DNA of 5,754 nucleotides, from the NCBI GenBank assembly GCA_004296865.1, contig SCVQ01000022.1, positions 1 through 5,754 of the forward strand, read 5' to 3'. A model generated the notes under the pieces. It saw only the letters and a list, made by a program, of their open reading frames with translations. It did no database searches and was not told the origin of the DNA. Shown here one piece after another: positions 1 through 5,459 of this stretch. Position 1 is the stretch's first letter, and each line of letters starts with the position of its first letter. This stretch comes from Nitrospirota bacterium (GTDB taxonomy: Bacteria; Nitrospirota; Nitrospiria; Nitrospirales; Nitrospiraceae). Position numbers and translations under genes: made by a program.

Positions 1-1101
1 GCGGAACGGATCTCCATCGAGTTGTCACGCGCCTATCAGAAGGCCTTCGGACGCATCCTCCATCACAACATCGACAAGGGGATGCTGGTGGCCGGCCAGG
101 TGGACTGTCGATTGGGAGGCGGTCGGGTGAAGGAGCCGATGCGCCTGGTCATCGGCGACCGAGCCTCGGCCGGCGTCGGGCGCAAGGCCGTGCCGGTAGC
201 GGAAATCGCCGTGGGAGCGGCCCGGGATTGGTTCACGCAACACCTTCGCCACGTGGATCCGGATCGACATGTCCGCTACCAGGTGGAACTGAAACCGGGC
301 TCCCCCGAGCTGGGCTCCATCTTCAAGCCTCGCCGGAGCCCGTTCGTGGCGAACGACACCTCTGCGGCCGTGGGTTACGCGCCCCTCACGCCGACCGAGC
401 GGTTGGTCCTGGACGTCGAACGATTCTTGAACGGACCGCTCTTCAAGAGCGAGTTTCCGGGAACCGGCGAAGACATCAAGGTCATGGCGTTCCGTCTGGA
501 TCACGACCTGTCTCTGACCATCGCGATGCCCCTCCTAGCCGGCTTCGTCCGGTCCGAAGCCCGTTATTTCGAGATGAAGGCCCAAATTCTTCGGATGGTC
601 CGGACCTACGTTGCGGGACAGCCGCACCGGTTCAAGCGGGTGCAGGTCGCGTTGAACGCTCTCGATCGCCGGGGGCAAGGGATGGACGGAATGTACTTGT
701 CGCTGCTTGGCACATCGGCTGAGCAGGGCGATTCCGGCCAGGTCGGCCGAGGCAACCGCGTCTGTGGCGTGATCGCGCTCAACCGGCCGATGAGCGGCGA
801 AGCGGCGGCCGGCAAGAATCCCGTCAGTCACGTGGGGAAGATCTACAACGTCCTGGCCCACGAGCTGGCGCTCCGTATCCACCGCCAAGTGCCTGGCGTG
901 AGGGAGGCCACTGTGTGGCTGGGCAGCACGATCGGCCGGCGGATCGATCGGCCGGCCATTGCAACGGCGCAAGTCAGTTTGGCCCCCGGCGTGCCGCTTC
1001 ACCGGGTACAAGCAGGAGCTCGGGACATCATCCGGGAGGGCCTCGCCGGGCTGAAGCCCTTTTGCGACGCACTGGCGAGGGGCGCCTATGTGGTCTGTTG
1101 A
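1..1101 (+). CDS. mat: Archaeal-type S-adenosylmethionine synthetase (methionine adenosyltransferase), 5' truncated
   Basis: Makes S-adenosylmethionine from methionine and ATP in the cytoplasm (EC 2.5.1.6). The reading frame is open from base 1 (it begins AERISIELSRAYQK), so the true start and roughly 35-40 residues lie upstream; the TTG at 22 is internal. The 366 residues seen match the archaeal MAT family (usually about 400 aa) and not bacterial MetK. Recognisable blocks, numbered from base 1, are ANDTSAAVGYAPLT (about 117-130), GTGEDIKVM (about 154-162), GTSAEQGDSGQVGRGNRV (about 237-254) and GEAAAGKNPVSHVGKIYN (about 266-283). The last two are the most conserved blocks of the family. The stop TGA at 1099-1101 lies 15 nt before the next gene, a SAM-consuming radical enzyme, so co-transcription is likely. 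This type is uncommon in bacteria; whether it replaces MetK or adds to it cannot be told here. Confidence 0.93.
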   Translation, partial: AERISIELSRAYQKAFGRILHHNIDKGMLVAGQVDCRLGGGRVKEPMRLVIGDRASAGVGRKAVPVAEIAVGAARDWFTQHLRHVDPDRHVRYQVELKPGSPELGSIFKPRRSPFVANDTSAAVGYAPLTPTERLVLDVERFLNGPLFKSEFPGTGEDIKVMAFRLDHDLSLTIAMPLLAGFVRSEARYFEMKAQILRMVRTYVAGQPHRFKRVQVALNALDRRGQGMDGMYLSLLGTSAEQGDSGQVGRGNRVCGVIALNRPMSGEAAAGKNPVSHVGKIYNVLAHELALRIHRQVPGVREATVWLGSTIGRRIDRPAIATAQVSLAPGVPLHRVQAGARDIIREGLAGLKPFCDALARGAYVVC

Positions 1102-1116
1102 GGGGCATCGGGGAGC

Positions 1117-2184
1117 ATGATGCGGGAAGCGTTGTTCTTTGAGAGAGAGGAGCACCAGCGGGTCCGCTGCACCCTCTGCCCGCATTTCTGCAGGGTCGCG
1201 CCGGGGCACCGCGGAGCCTGCGGCGTCAGGATCAATCGCGACGGCACGCTCTACACGTTGGTGGCGGATCGCGTGGTCTCACAGGAAGTGGACCCGATCG
1301 AAAAGAAACCGCTCTTCCATTTTCTCCCCGGCTCCGAGGCCTATTCGATCGCCACCGTGGGCTGTAATCTGCGTTGTCTCTTCTGCCAGAACTGGGAGAT
1401 CTCGCAATGGCCGAAGGGCCGTGCGGCTGAGCCCGTCGACTTCGCCTGTCCCGTGACGTCCGACCACTCGGCGGATTGGATGGCGGGCTCACCCGTGATG
1501 CCGGACACCATCGTCGCCGAAGCCAAGGCTCGCCGCTGTGCGAGCGTCGCCTATACCTACACCGAGCCGACGATTTTCTTCGAGCTGGCGTTGGACAGCG
1601 CCAAGGCCGCCCAGGCCGCCGGTCTGAAGAACATCTTCGTCACGAACGGGTTTATCGCCTCCGAGCCCTTGCGGATGATCGCGCCCTATCTCGACGCAGC
1701 CAACATCGACCTCAAGGCCTTTCGCGAGAGCTTCTACAAGCGAGTCTGCGGGGCACCGCTCCAGCCGATCTTGGATGCGATCCGGCTGTACAAGCAACTG
1801 GGGATCTGGATCGAGATCACCACCTTGGTGATCCCGGGCCGAAACGACGAGGAGGCGGAATTGCGGGACTTGGCCCGTTTCATTGTGTCCGATCTGGGCG
1901 AAGAGGTCCCGTGGCACATCAGCCGCTTTTTCCCCGCCTACAAGATGGGGAACACGCCGATCACCCCCATCGAGACCCTCCGCCTGGCCCAACGGATCGG
2001 CCTCGAAGCCGGCCTCCGCCACGTATACCTCGGCAACGTCTTTGAGGAGGGGGTGGAAGACACGGACTGCCCCGCCTGCCACACCGTACTGATCCGTCGG
2101 GTCGGACTGCGGCTGGTCGAAAACCTACTGCAGGATGGAGCCTGTCCAACATGCAAAAGGCCGCTGGCCGGGGTCTGGAAATAG
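1117..2184 (+). CDS. amrS: AmmeMemoRadiSam system radical SAM enzyme (AmrS-like)
   Basis: Radical SAM protein of 355 aa, cytosolic. The family is defined by genomic association with AMMECR1 and Memo proteins; its substrate is not firmly established and it resembles pyruvate formate-lyase activases. An N-terminal cysteine cluster (C18, C21, C25, C35) precedes the CX3CX2C motif CNLRCLFC (C83, C87, C90) that binds the 4Fe-4S cluster cleaving SAM. Other family blocks are AYTYTEPTIFFEL (145-157), FVTNGF (about 174-179), NIDLKAF (196-202), TLVIPGRND (236-244) and PWHISRFFPAYKM (265-277). Two CPxC pairs (318/321 and 343/346) form a C-terminal zinc-ribbon-like tail. Residues about 97-128 look longer than I expect between the cluster motif and the next core helix. 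The ATG ATG at 1117/1120 follows GAGGGG (1100-1105) and GGGGAG (1110-1115), so either ATG could start. The SAM synthetase gene lies 15 nt upstream. AmrA and AmrB are not visible. Confidence 0.92.
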   Translation: MMREALFFEREEHQRVRCTLCPHFCRVAPGHRGACGVRINRDGTLYTLVADRVVSQEVDPIEKKPLFHFLPGSEAYSIATVGCNLRCLFCQNWEISQWPKGRAAEPVDFACPVTSDHSADWMAGSPVMPDTIVAEAKARRCASVAYTYTEPTIFFELALDSAKAAQAAGLKNIFVTNGFIASEPLRMIAPYLDAANIDLKAFRESFYKRVCGAPLQPILDAIRLYKQLGIWIEITTLVIPGRNDEEAELRDLARFIVSDLGEEVPWHISRFFPAYKMGNTPITPIETLRLAQRIGLEAGLRHVYLGNVFEEGVEDTDCPACHTVLIRRVGLRLVENLLQDGACPTCKRPLAGVWK

Positions 2185-2185
2185 G

Positions 2186-2255
2186 AAGAAAGCTGTCAGC
2201 AATCAGCTGTCAGCTTTAAGCGCCGAGTTCCGAGCTGATAGCTGGACTGCTTCTT
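2186..2255. repeat. Imperfect intergenic palindrome with AGCTGTCAGC direct repeats
   Basis: The gap between the radical SAM gene and dnaJ is almost filled by one element. AGCTGTCAGC occurs twice exactly (2191-2200 and 2205-2214, period 14). A near inverse copy, GCTGATAGCT, lies at 2234-2243 and pairs with the second copy over all 10 positions, one of them G-U, around a 19-nt loop. Outside this core, 2192-2197 pairs with 2245-2250 (one T-T mismatch), and AAGAA (2186-2190) pairs with TTCTT (2251-2255). The whole can fold as a long interrupted hairpin starting just after the stop codon at 2182-2184. There is no clean U-run after it, so a classical terminator is doubtful. A dispersed REP- or MITE-like repeat, or an mRNA processing or stability stem, fits better (inference). 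Confidence 0.6.
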
Positions 2256-2267
2256 TGGGCTATTCAT

Positions 2268-3377
2268 ATGGCAACAACCGAGCAGAAACGCGACTACTAC
2301 GAAGTGCTGGGTGTGGACCGGTCCGCCACGCGCGATCAGATCAAGCAGGCCTACCGGAAGCTCGCGCTGCAATACCATCCGGATCGGAACAAGGCCCTCG
2401 ATGCGACCGCCAAGTTCAGAGAGATCGCCGAAGCTTACGCGGTCCTTTCCGACGATGCCAAGCGGCGTGAATATGACGCCGGCGGCCATGCCGGCGTCAG
2501 CGAGCGCTGGTCGACCGAGGATTTGGTCCGGGGCTTCCAGTTTGGCGACTTCTTCGGCGGCCGGTTCGACGACCTCTCAAGTATCTTCGGCGACTTTTTA
2601 GGCCGCCGCATGTGGCCGGGCCAGGCGCAGGGTGTCGCCCGAGGTACGGATCTCCGCTACGACTTGGATCTCACCCTGGATGAAGCTGCCCAAGGGGGCG
2701 AGCGGCTTCTCCAGGTCACTCGATCCGAAAAGTGCCAGGCCTGCAAGGGAAGCGGGGCCAAGCCCGGCACCAAGCCGACTCCCTGCGGCGATTGCAAAGG
2801 GACCGGGCAGAAACAACAGGTCCAGAGCGGCAAAGGCATGAAGCTGGTCACGGTCTTGACCTGCGACCGCTGTCGTGGGCGTGGCCTCTTCATCGAATCC
2901 CCCTGTCCGACCTGCCAAGCCAACGGGTACGAGTTCGTGCCGCATAATTTGAAGGTACAGATTCCACCCGGCGTGGATGATGGGATGGTGATCCGCCTCG
3001 CCGGGCAAGGCGAGCCCAACGCCAACGGCGGCCCGCCCGGCGACTTGTTGATTCGGACGCACCTGCGGCCGCACCCCATGTTTCAACGGCAAGGGAACGA
3101 TCTCTATACTGCGGTGCCGATCGGCTTCGCCCAGGCGGCGCTCGGCACCAAAGTGTCCATTCCCTGTTTAGGTGGGGAGACCGTCCAAGTCACGGTTCCC
3201 GCCGGTACTCAGAGCGGGACCGCCCTCCGGTTGCATGGGAAGGGGATGCCTCGGCTCGGCGGGAAAAGTAAGGGGAACCTGCTCGTCATTGTGGAAGTCC
3301 GGACTCCCACGGATCTCACGCCTCGGCAACGAGAGCTGCTCCAGGAGTTCGCCAAGCTGGAGACGCGTAAGAAGTGA
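2268..3377 (+). CDS. dnaJ: Chaperone protein DnaJ (type I Hsp40)
   Basis: Co-chaperone that binds unfolded protein and stimulates DnaK ATPase. The 369 aa are full length for type I DnaJ. The J domain (about 8-71) has the HPD motif at 37-39. A short linker rich in G, F and D follows (about 86-113), poorer in glycine than the classical G/F region. The zinc domain has four CxxC pairs: C156/C159, C173/C176, C199/C202 and C213/C216. The first three are full CxxCxGxG; the fourth, CPTCQANG, has lost the middle glycine. Two C-terminal substrate-binding beta-domains follow (about 226-350). The ATG at 2268 is the only start that keeps the whole J domain. It has no clear Shine-Dalgarno sequence; a palindromic repeat sits just upstream. 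The downstream BON gene begins at or 20 nt after the stop. dnaK and grpE are absent, so this may be a second, accessory DnaJ. Confidence 0.95.
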   Translation: MATTEQKRDYYEVLGVDRSATRDQIKQAYRKLALQYHPDRNKALDATAKFREIAEAYAVLSDDAKRREYDAGGHAGVSERWSTEDLVRGFQFGDFFGGRFDDLSSIFGDFLGRRMWPGQAQGVARGTDLRYDLDLTLDEAAQGGERLLQVTRSEKCQACKGSGAKPGTKPTPCGDCKGTGQKQQVQSGKGMKLVTVLTCDRCRGRGLFIESPCPTCQANGYEFVPHNLKVQIPPGVDDGMVIRLAGQGEPNANGGPPGDLLIRTHLRPHPMFQRQGNDLYTAVPIGFAQAALGTKVSIPCLGGETVQVTVPAGTQSGTALRLHGKGMPRLGGKSKGNLLVIVEVRTPTDLTPRQRELLQEFAKLETRKK

Positions 3378-3387
3378 TGCATTCAAT

Positions 3388-3391
3388 GGAG
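3388..3391 (+). promoter_or_regulatory. Ribosome binding site favouring the start at 3398
   Basis: GGAG lies 6 nt before the ATG at 3398, while the earlier in-frame starts (GTG 3374, ATG 3377, ATG 3386) have no comparable purine block at proper spacing; the nearest GGAG to them is at 3359-3362, too far upstream. This is why the shorter BON protein start was chosen. A coupled start at 3377 cannot be excluded, since TGATG overlaps the dnaJ stop. Confidence 0.5.
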
Positions 3392-3397
3392 ATGGAG

Positions 3398-4120
3398 ATG
3401 CCGGACAAAGCACAGGTCATCACAGCGGTCCGCGCGGCCTTTGAGCGAGAGCGGCGGATCAACCTGCATCGGTTTCCGGTCCACATGGACTTCCAGGACG
3501 GGGTCCTGACTCTGGAAGGAGAAGTGGGAACTATCGCGGGCAAGAAGCTGGCCATGGAGTTGGCCATTGCCGTGCCCGGTGTCACGGGTATTGTAGACCG
3601 GCTCCATGTCGTGCCGGCCACCCCTATGGGGGATGGCGCTATCCTCGATGCGGTGCGGAATGCCCTGCTCCAGGAGTCGGTCCTGCAGAACTGCACGATC
3701 CGGGTCAAACGCAAGGGGAAGACGGAGACGGTCAGGGAAGCCCTGGCGGATCCCCATGGGGTCATCGAGGTCTCCGTCACCGAGGGCGTGGTGCTCTTGG
3801 ACGACCACGTGACCAGCCTCGCGCAGAAACGCTTGGCCGGGGTGCTGGCCTGGTGGGTACCGGGCAGTCGGGACGTCATCAACGGTATGGAAGTGGCTCC
3901 GCTGCAAGCCGATAGCGACCAGGACGTGACCAAGACGGTCCGCCTCGTCCTGGAAAAGAATCGACTGATCAAGTCGGATGGCATCAGGGTGACGACCCAC
4001 AACTACGTCGTGACCCTGGAGGGATCTGTGCCCACCGAGGCCCAGAAAGAGATGGCGGAATTCGACGCCTGGTACGTGTTCGGAGTGGATAACGTCCTCA
4101 ATCACCTGGATGTGCGATAA
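3398..4120 (+). CDS. Triple BON-domain protein, no export signal
   Basis: Composed almost entirely of three BON (bacterial OsmY and nodulation) domains, about residues 2-72, 77-168 and 169-240 from this start. Each has the alternating pattern of a helix, a GVLTLEGEV- or VVTLEGSV-like strand pair, and a final V/I-x-x-V/L strand. The middle repeat is longer and more degenerate (its strand reads GVVLLDDHV). BON domains in OsmY-type proteins are periplasmic and linked to membranes or stress. Here I see no signal peptide, lipobox or transmembrane segment, so the protein looks cytoplasmic. The ATG at 3398 is preferred because GGAG at 3388-3391 sits 6 nt upstream. The frame also opens at GTG 3374 and ATG 3377, which overlap the dnaJ stop and would allow translational coupling; they have no well-spaced ribosome site. 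The next CBS gene is 32 nt downstream, so an operon is likely. Ligand and partner are unknown. Confidence 0.87.
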   Translation: MPDKAQVITAVRAAFERERRINLHRFPVHMDFQDGVLTLEGEVGTIAGKKLAMELAIAVPGVTGIVDRLHVVPATPMGDGAILDAVRNALLQESVLQNCTIRVKRKGKTETVREALADPHGVIEVSVTEGVVLLDDHVTSLAQKRLAGVLAWWVPGSRDVINGMEVAPLQADSDQDVTKTVRLVLEKNRLIKSDGIRVTTHNYVVTLEGSVPTEAQKEMAEFDAWYVFGVDNVLNHLDVR

Positions 4121-4152
4121 CACAATTCGATGCGTGAAACACGGAGGCCGAG

Positions 4153-4596
4153 ATGACAACACCGAAGCAAGACAGTCCCAACCGACCCCTAGCTGATTTC
4201 ACCCGTCTGACGGTCGCCCGCTTCATGGAGAAGGAGGTGCAGTGCGGCCACCCCCGGACAAAAGCGGACGTCCTGGCGTCGCAGATGATCGAGGGGTTCG
4301 GATCGGTGCCGATCGTGGACGAGCAGCACCGCCTGGTCGGCATCGTCAGCGAACACGATCTGCTGGCCTCCCTCGAGAAGGGACACAACTGGAACGATCT
4401 CTCGGCCCAGGACATCATGGCTCCCAATCCCTACTCGGTGAGACCGGAGACGGACATCGCCACACTCATCCACGTGCTGCGGGTCAGCAATCTGATCCGC
4501 GTGCCGGTCGTGGATGCGGGGGGCACACTCCTGGGCATCGTTGCCAGGCGGGACCTCCTGCGCGGCTATCTCAATTGCAGGGCCTCCAGCGCGTGA
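4153..4596 (+). CDS. Two-CBS-domain (Bateman module) protein, first paralogue
   Basis: Stand-alone CBS pair of 147 aa with no attached catalytic or DNA-binding domain. The two CBS repeats (about 20-74 and 84-139) normally fold together into one Bateman module that binds adenosyl ligands such as AMP, ATP or SAM. The first repeat ends in GIVSEHD (63-69), the usual G-h-h-S/T-x-x-D ribose/phosphate-contact motif. The second has GIVARRD (128-134), keeping the Asp but with Ala in place of Ser/Thr. The ATG at 4153 is well supported by GGAGG at 4143-4147, 5 nt upstream. It lies 32 nt after the BON gene on the same strand and probably shares its transcript. A diverged copy starts at 4759. With no output domain, it probably acts by binding a partner (inference). 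The ligand cannot be named from sequence. Confidence 0.9.
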   Translation: MTTPKQDSPNRPLADFTRLTVARFMEKEVQCGHPRTKADVLASQMIEGFGSVPIVDEQHRLVGIVSEHDLLASLEKGHNWNDLSAQDIMAPNPYSVRPETDIATLIHVLRVSNLIRVPVVDAGGTLLGIVARRDLLRGYLNCRASSA

Positions 4597-4636
4597 ACAA
4601 GAAGAGAACACGGGTGGCAAAAGAACTATCCGCTCA

Positions 4637-4723
4637 AAAGAATTGATGATTGAGTGATTGCCAGAATTGACGATTGACAGATTCAGATAATTCTTGGCAA
4701 TCGACAATTCCGTGCAATTCTTT
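4637..4723. repeat. 87-bp imperfect palindrome with ATTGA-rich direct repeats
   Basis: Most of the central part of the 162-nt gap between the two CBS genes is one AT-rich element. Its ends are a perfect 9-bp inverted repeat, AAAGAATTG (4637-4645) and CAATTCTTT (4715-4723). Further in, GATTGCC (4656-4662) pairs with GGCAATC (4696-4702), then AGAATT (4663-4668) with AATTCT (4689-4694) past a one-base bulge, leaving a 20-nt loop. A competing fold pairs 4664-4678 with 4696-4710 (13 of 15 positions). Within it, GAATTGATGATTGAG (4640-4654) and GAATTGACGATTGAC (4664-4678) are direct repeats, 13 of 15 identical, 24 nt apart. Its AT content contrasts with the GC-rich genes around it. A dispersed non-coding repeat or MITE-like element is the best guess; a stem controlling the downstream gene is the alternative. 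Confidence 0.6.
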
Positions 4724-4749
4724 GCAGGCAGCTCAAGCAAGCGTGGTAT

Positions 4750-4755
4750 GGAGGG
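4750..4755 (+). promoter_or_regulatory. Ribosome binding site of the second CBS gene
   Basis: GGAGGG lies only 3 nt before the ATG at 4759, tighter than usual but strong in sequence. No comparable purine block precedes the later in-frame ATGs at 4777 and 4780, so 4759 is kept as the start. Confidence 0.5.
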
Positions 4756-4758
4756 CAC

Positions 4759-5193
4759 ATGAGACAGACTGAGTCCATGATGAAGGCCTGTGACCCGAAG
4801 AGCCTGACGGCGGGACAACTCATGGAAGACGCGGTGGTCACCTGCACCCCTCGGACGGACGGATTGGCCCTCGGACGGATGCTGACCGAGCGGAATATCG
4901 GCAGCCTGCCGGTCGTGGAGGATGACTCAACCCTGGTAGGACTGGTCAGCGAGTATGACTTGCTCCAGGCGATGATCGAGGAGAGGGACCTGCGGAAGAT
5001 CACCGCCGCAGACCTCATGACCAGGCAGGTCCTGACGGTGACGGAGGATCGGTCGCTGGAGTACCTCGCCAACCTCTTCCAAGACCGCTATGTGACCCGG
5101 CTGCCCGTGGTGAGGAACCAAAAGCTCGTGGGTATCGTCGCCAGGCGGGACCTCGTGTTCGGCTACATGAAAGCCCTGCAATACTGGTCGTAG
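4759..5193 (+). CDS. Two-CBS-domain (Bateman module) protein, second paralogue
   Basis: Stand-alone CBS pair of 144 aa, same layout as the gene at 4153: CBS repeats at about 17-72 and 81-136, motifs GLVSEYD (61-67) and GIVARRD (125-131), and a short tail after a GY dipeptide. As in its paralogue, the second repeat has Ala where Ser/Thr is usual. Protein similarity runs along the whole length and is strongest at the end of the second repeat, where 5130-5154 matches 4533-4557 at 23 of 25 bases, which supports a local duplication. It is separated from the first copy by a palindromic repeat, so it could have its own promoter or depend on read-through; I see no convincing promoter. A soluble sensor of an adenine-containing ligand is the likely role (family knowledge); its effector is unknown. 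The minus-strand gene downstream converges on it. Confidence 0.9.
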   Translation: MRQTESMMKACDPKSLTAGQLMEDAVVTCTPRTDGLALGRMLTERNIGSLPVVEDDSTLVGLVSEYDLLQAMIEERDLRKITAADLMTRQVLTVTEDRSLEYLANLFQDRYVTRLPVVRNQKLVGIVARRDLVFGYMKALQYWS

Positions 5194-5459
5194 CCACGCA
5201 AGGCAACGTACAAACGACGCTCCGCGGGACCTGTGCCTCTGTAACAAAAAAACCGGCGGAGGGTGGATTCGGAGAGCTCTGTGTCTACGGTGGAGATCTT
5301 GGAGAGGCTTTAGGCTTCCCGGCCGACCGGGCCTGCACACCGCCTCTTCGCTCGACCCCCCTCATCCCAGAGTGTTCCTCTCGCCCGCACCTCCGCCCAC
5401 TTTATTGGTAAGTCCGTTTTCGTGACGATCAAGAAGGGAACAGAACAGCAGACCGCTTT
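5194..5459. other. Gene-free gap between convergent genes
   Basis: No supported gene lies in these 266 nt. Contents seen: a run of seven A at 5246-5252, an eight-base palindrome AGAGCTCT at 5273-5280, the interrupted hairpin annotated at 5301-5349, and a pyrimidine-rich plus strand from about 5338 to 5400. Such a gap should hold the 3' ends of both converging transcripts, but no textbook intrinsic terminator (GC hairpin followed directly by a U-run) could be found on either strand. Confidence 0.6.
5301..5349. terminator. Interrupted GC-rich hairpin, possible bidirectional transcript end
   Basis: Nested complementary arms: GGAGAGGC (5301-5308) with GCCTCTTC (5342-5349), one G-U pair; AGG (5312-5314) with CCT (5332-5334); and CCCGG (5318-5322) with CCGGG (5327-5331) closing a CCGA loop. 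That gives 16 pairs interrupted by an internal loop and a bulge. It sits between convergent genes where a shared terminator is expected, but no U-run follows on either strand, so termination by this hairpin alone is only a suggestion. Confidence 0.3.

Noticed and set aside
535..1209. Minus-strand open frame opposite the SAM synthetase
   Set aside because: Low-complexity Pro/Arg/His-rich translation with no family features, fully covered by a well-conserved gene on the other strand.
3383..4162. Long minus-strand open frame (259 codons) opposite the BON gene
   Set aside because: GC-rich codon bias on the coding strand keeps the antisense frame open; its translation shows no recognisable domain, while the plus strand encodes three clear BON repeats.
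4640..4678. Short ATTGA-type repeats considered as a CRISPR or iteron array
   Set aside because: Only two imperfect copies of about 15 nt, no regular spacers, no cas or replication genes nearby; inverted symmetry dominates.
4674..4691. TTGACA and GATAAT as a sigma-70 promoter for the second CBS gene
   Set aside because: The two boxes are only 6 nt apart; no -10-like sequence occurs at 16-18 nt from TTGACA, and the TTGACA belongs to the ATTGA-rich repeat.
4189..4818. Minus-strand open frame spanning the first CBS gene and the repeat gap
   Set aside because: Antisense shadow of a convincing CBS protein; it has no domain of its own and runs through the palindromic repeat.
5220..5261. Hairpin CTCCGCGG/CCGGCGGAG with the A-run at 5246-5252 as a terminator
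   Set aside because: The A-run lies in the loop, the stem has a bulge and 25-nt loop, and no GC hairpin sits directly before the U-run on the minus strand.
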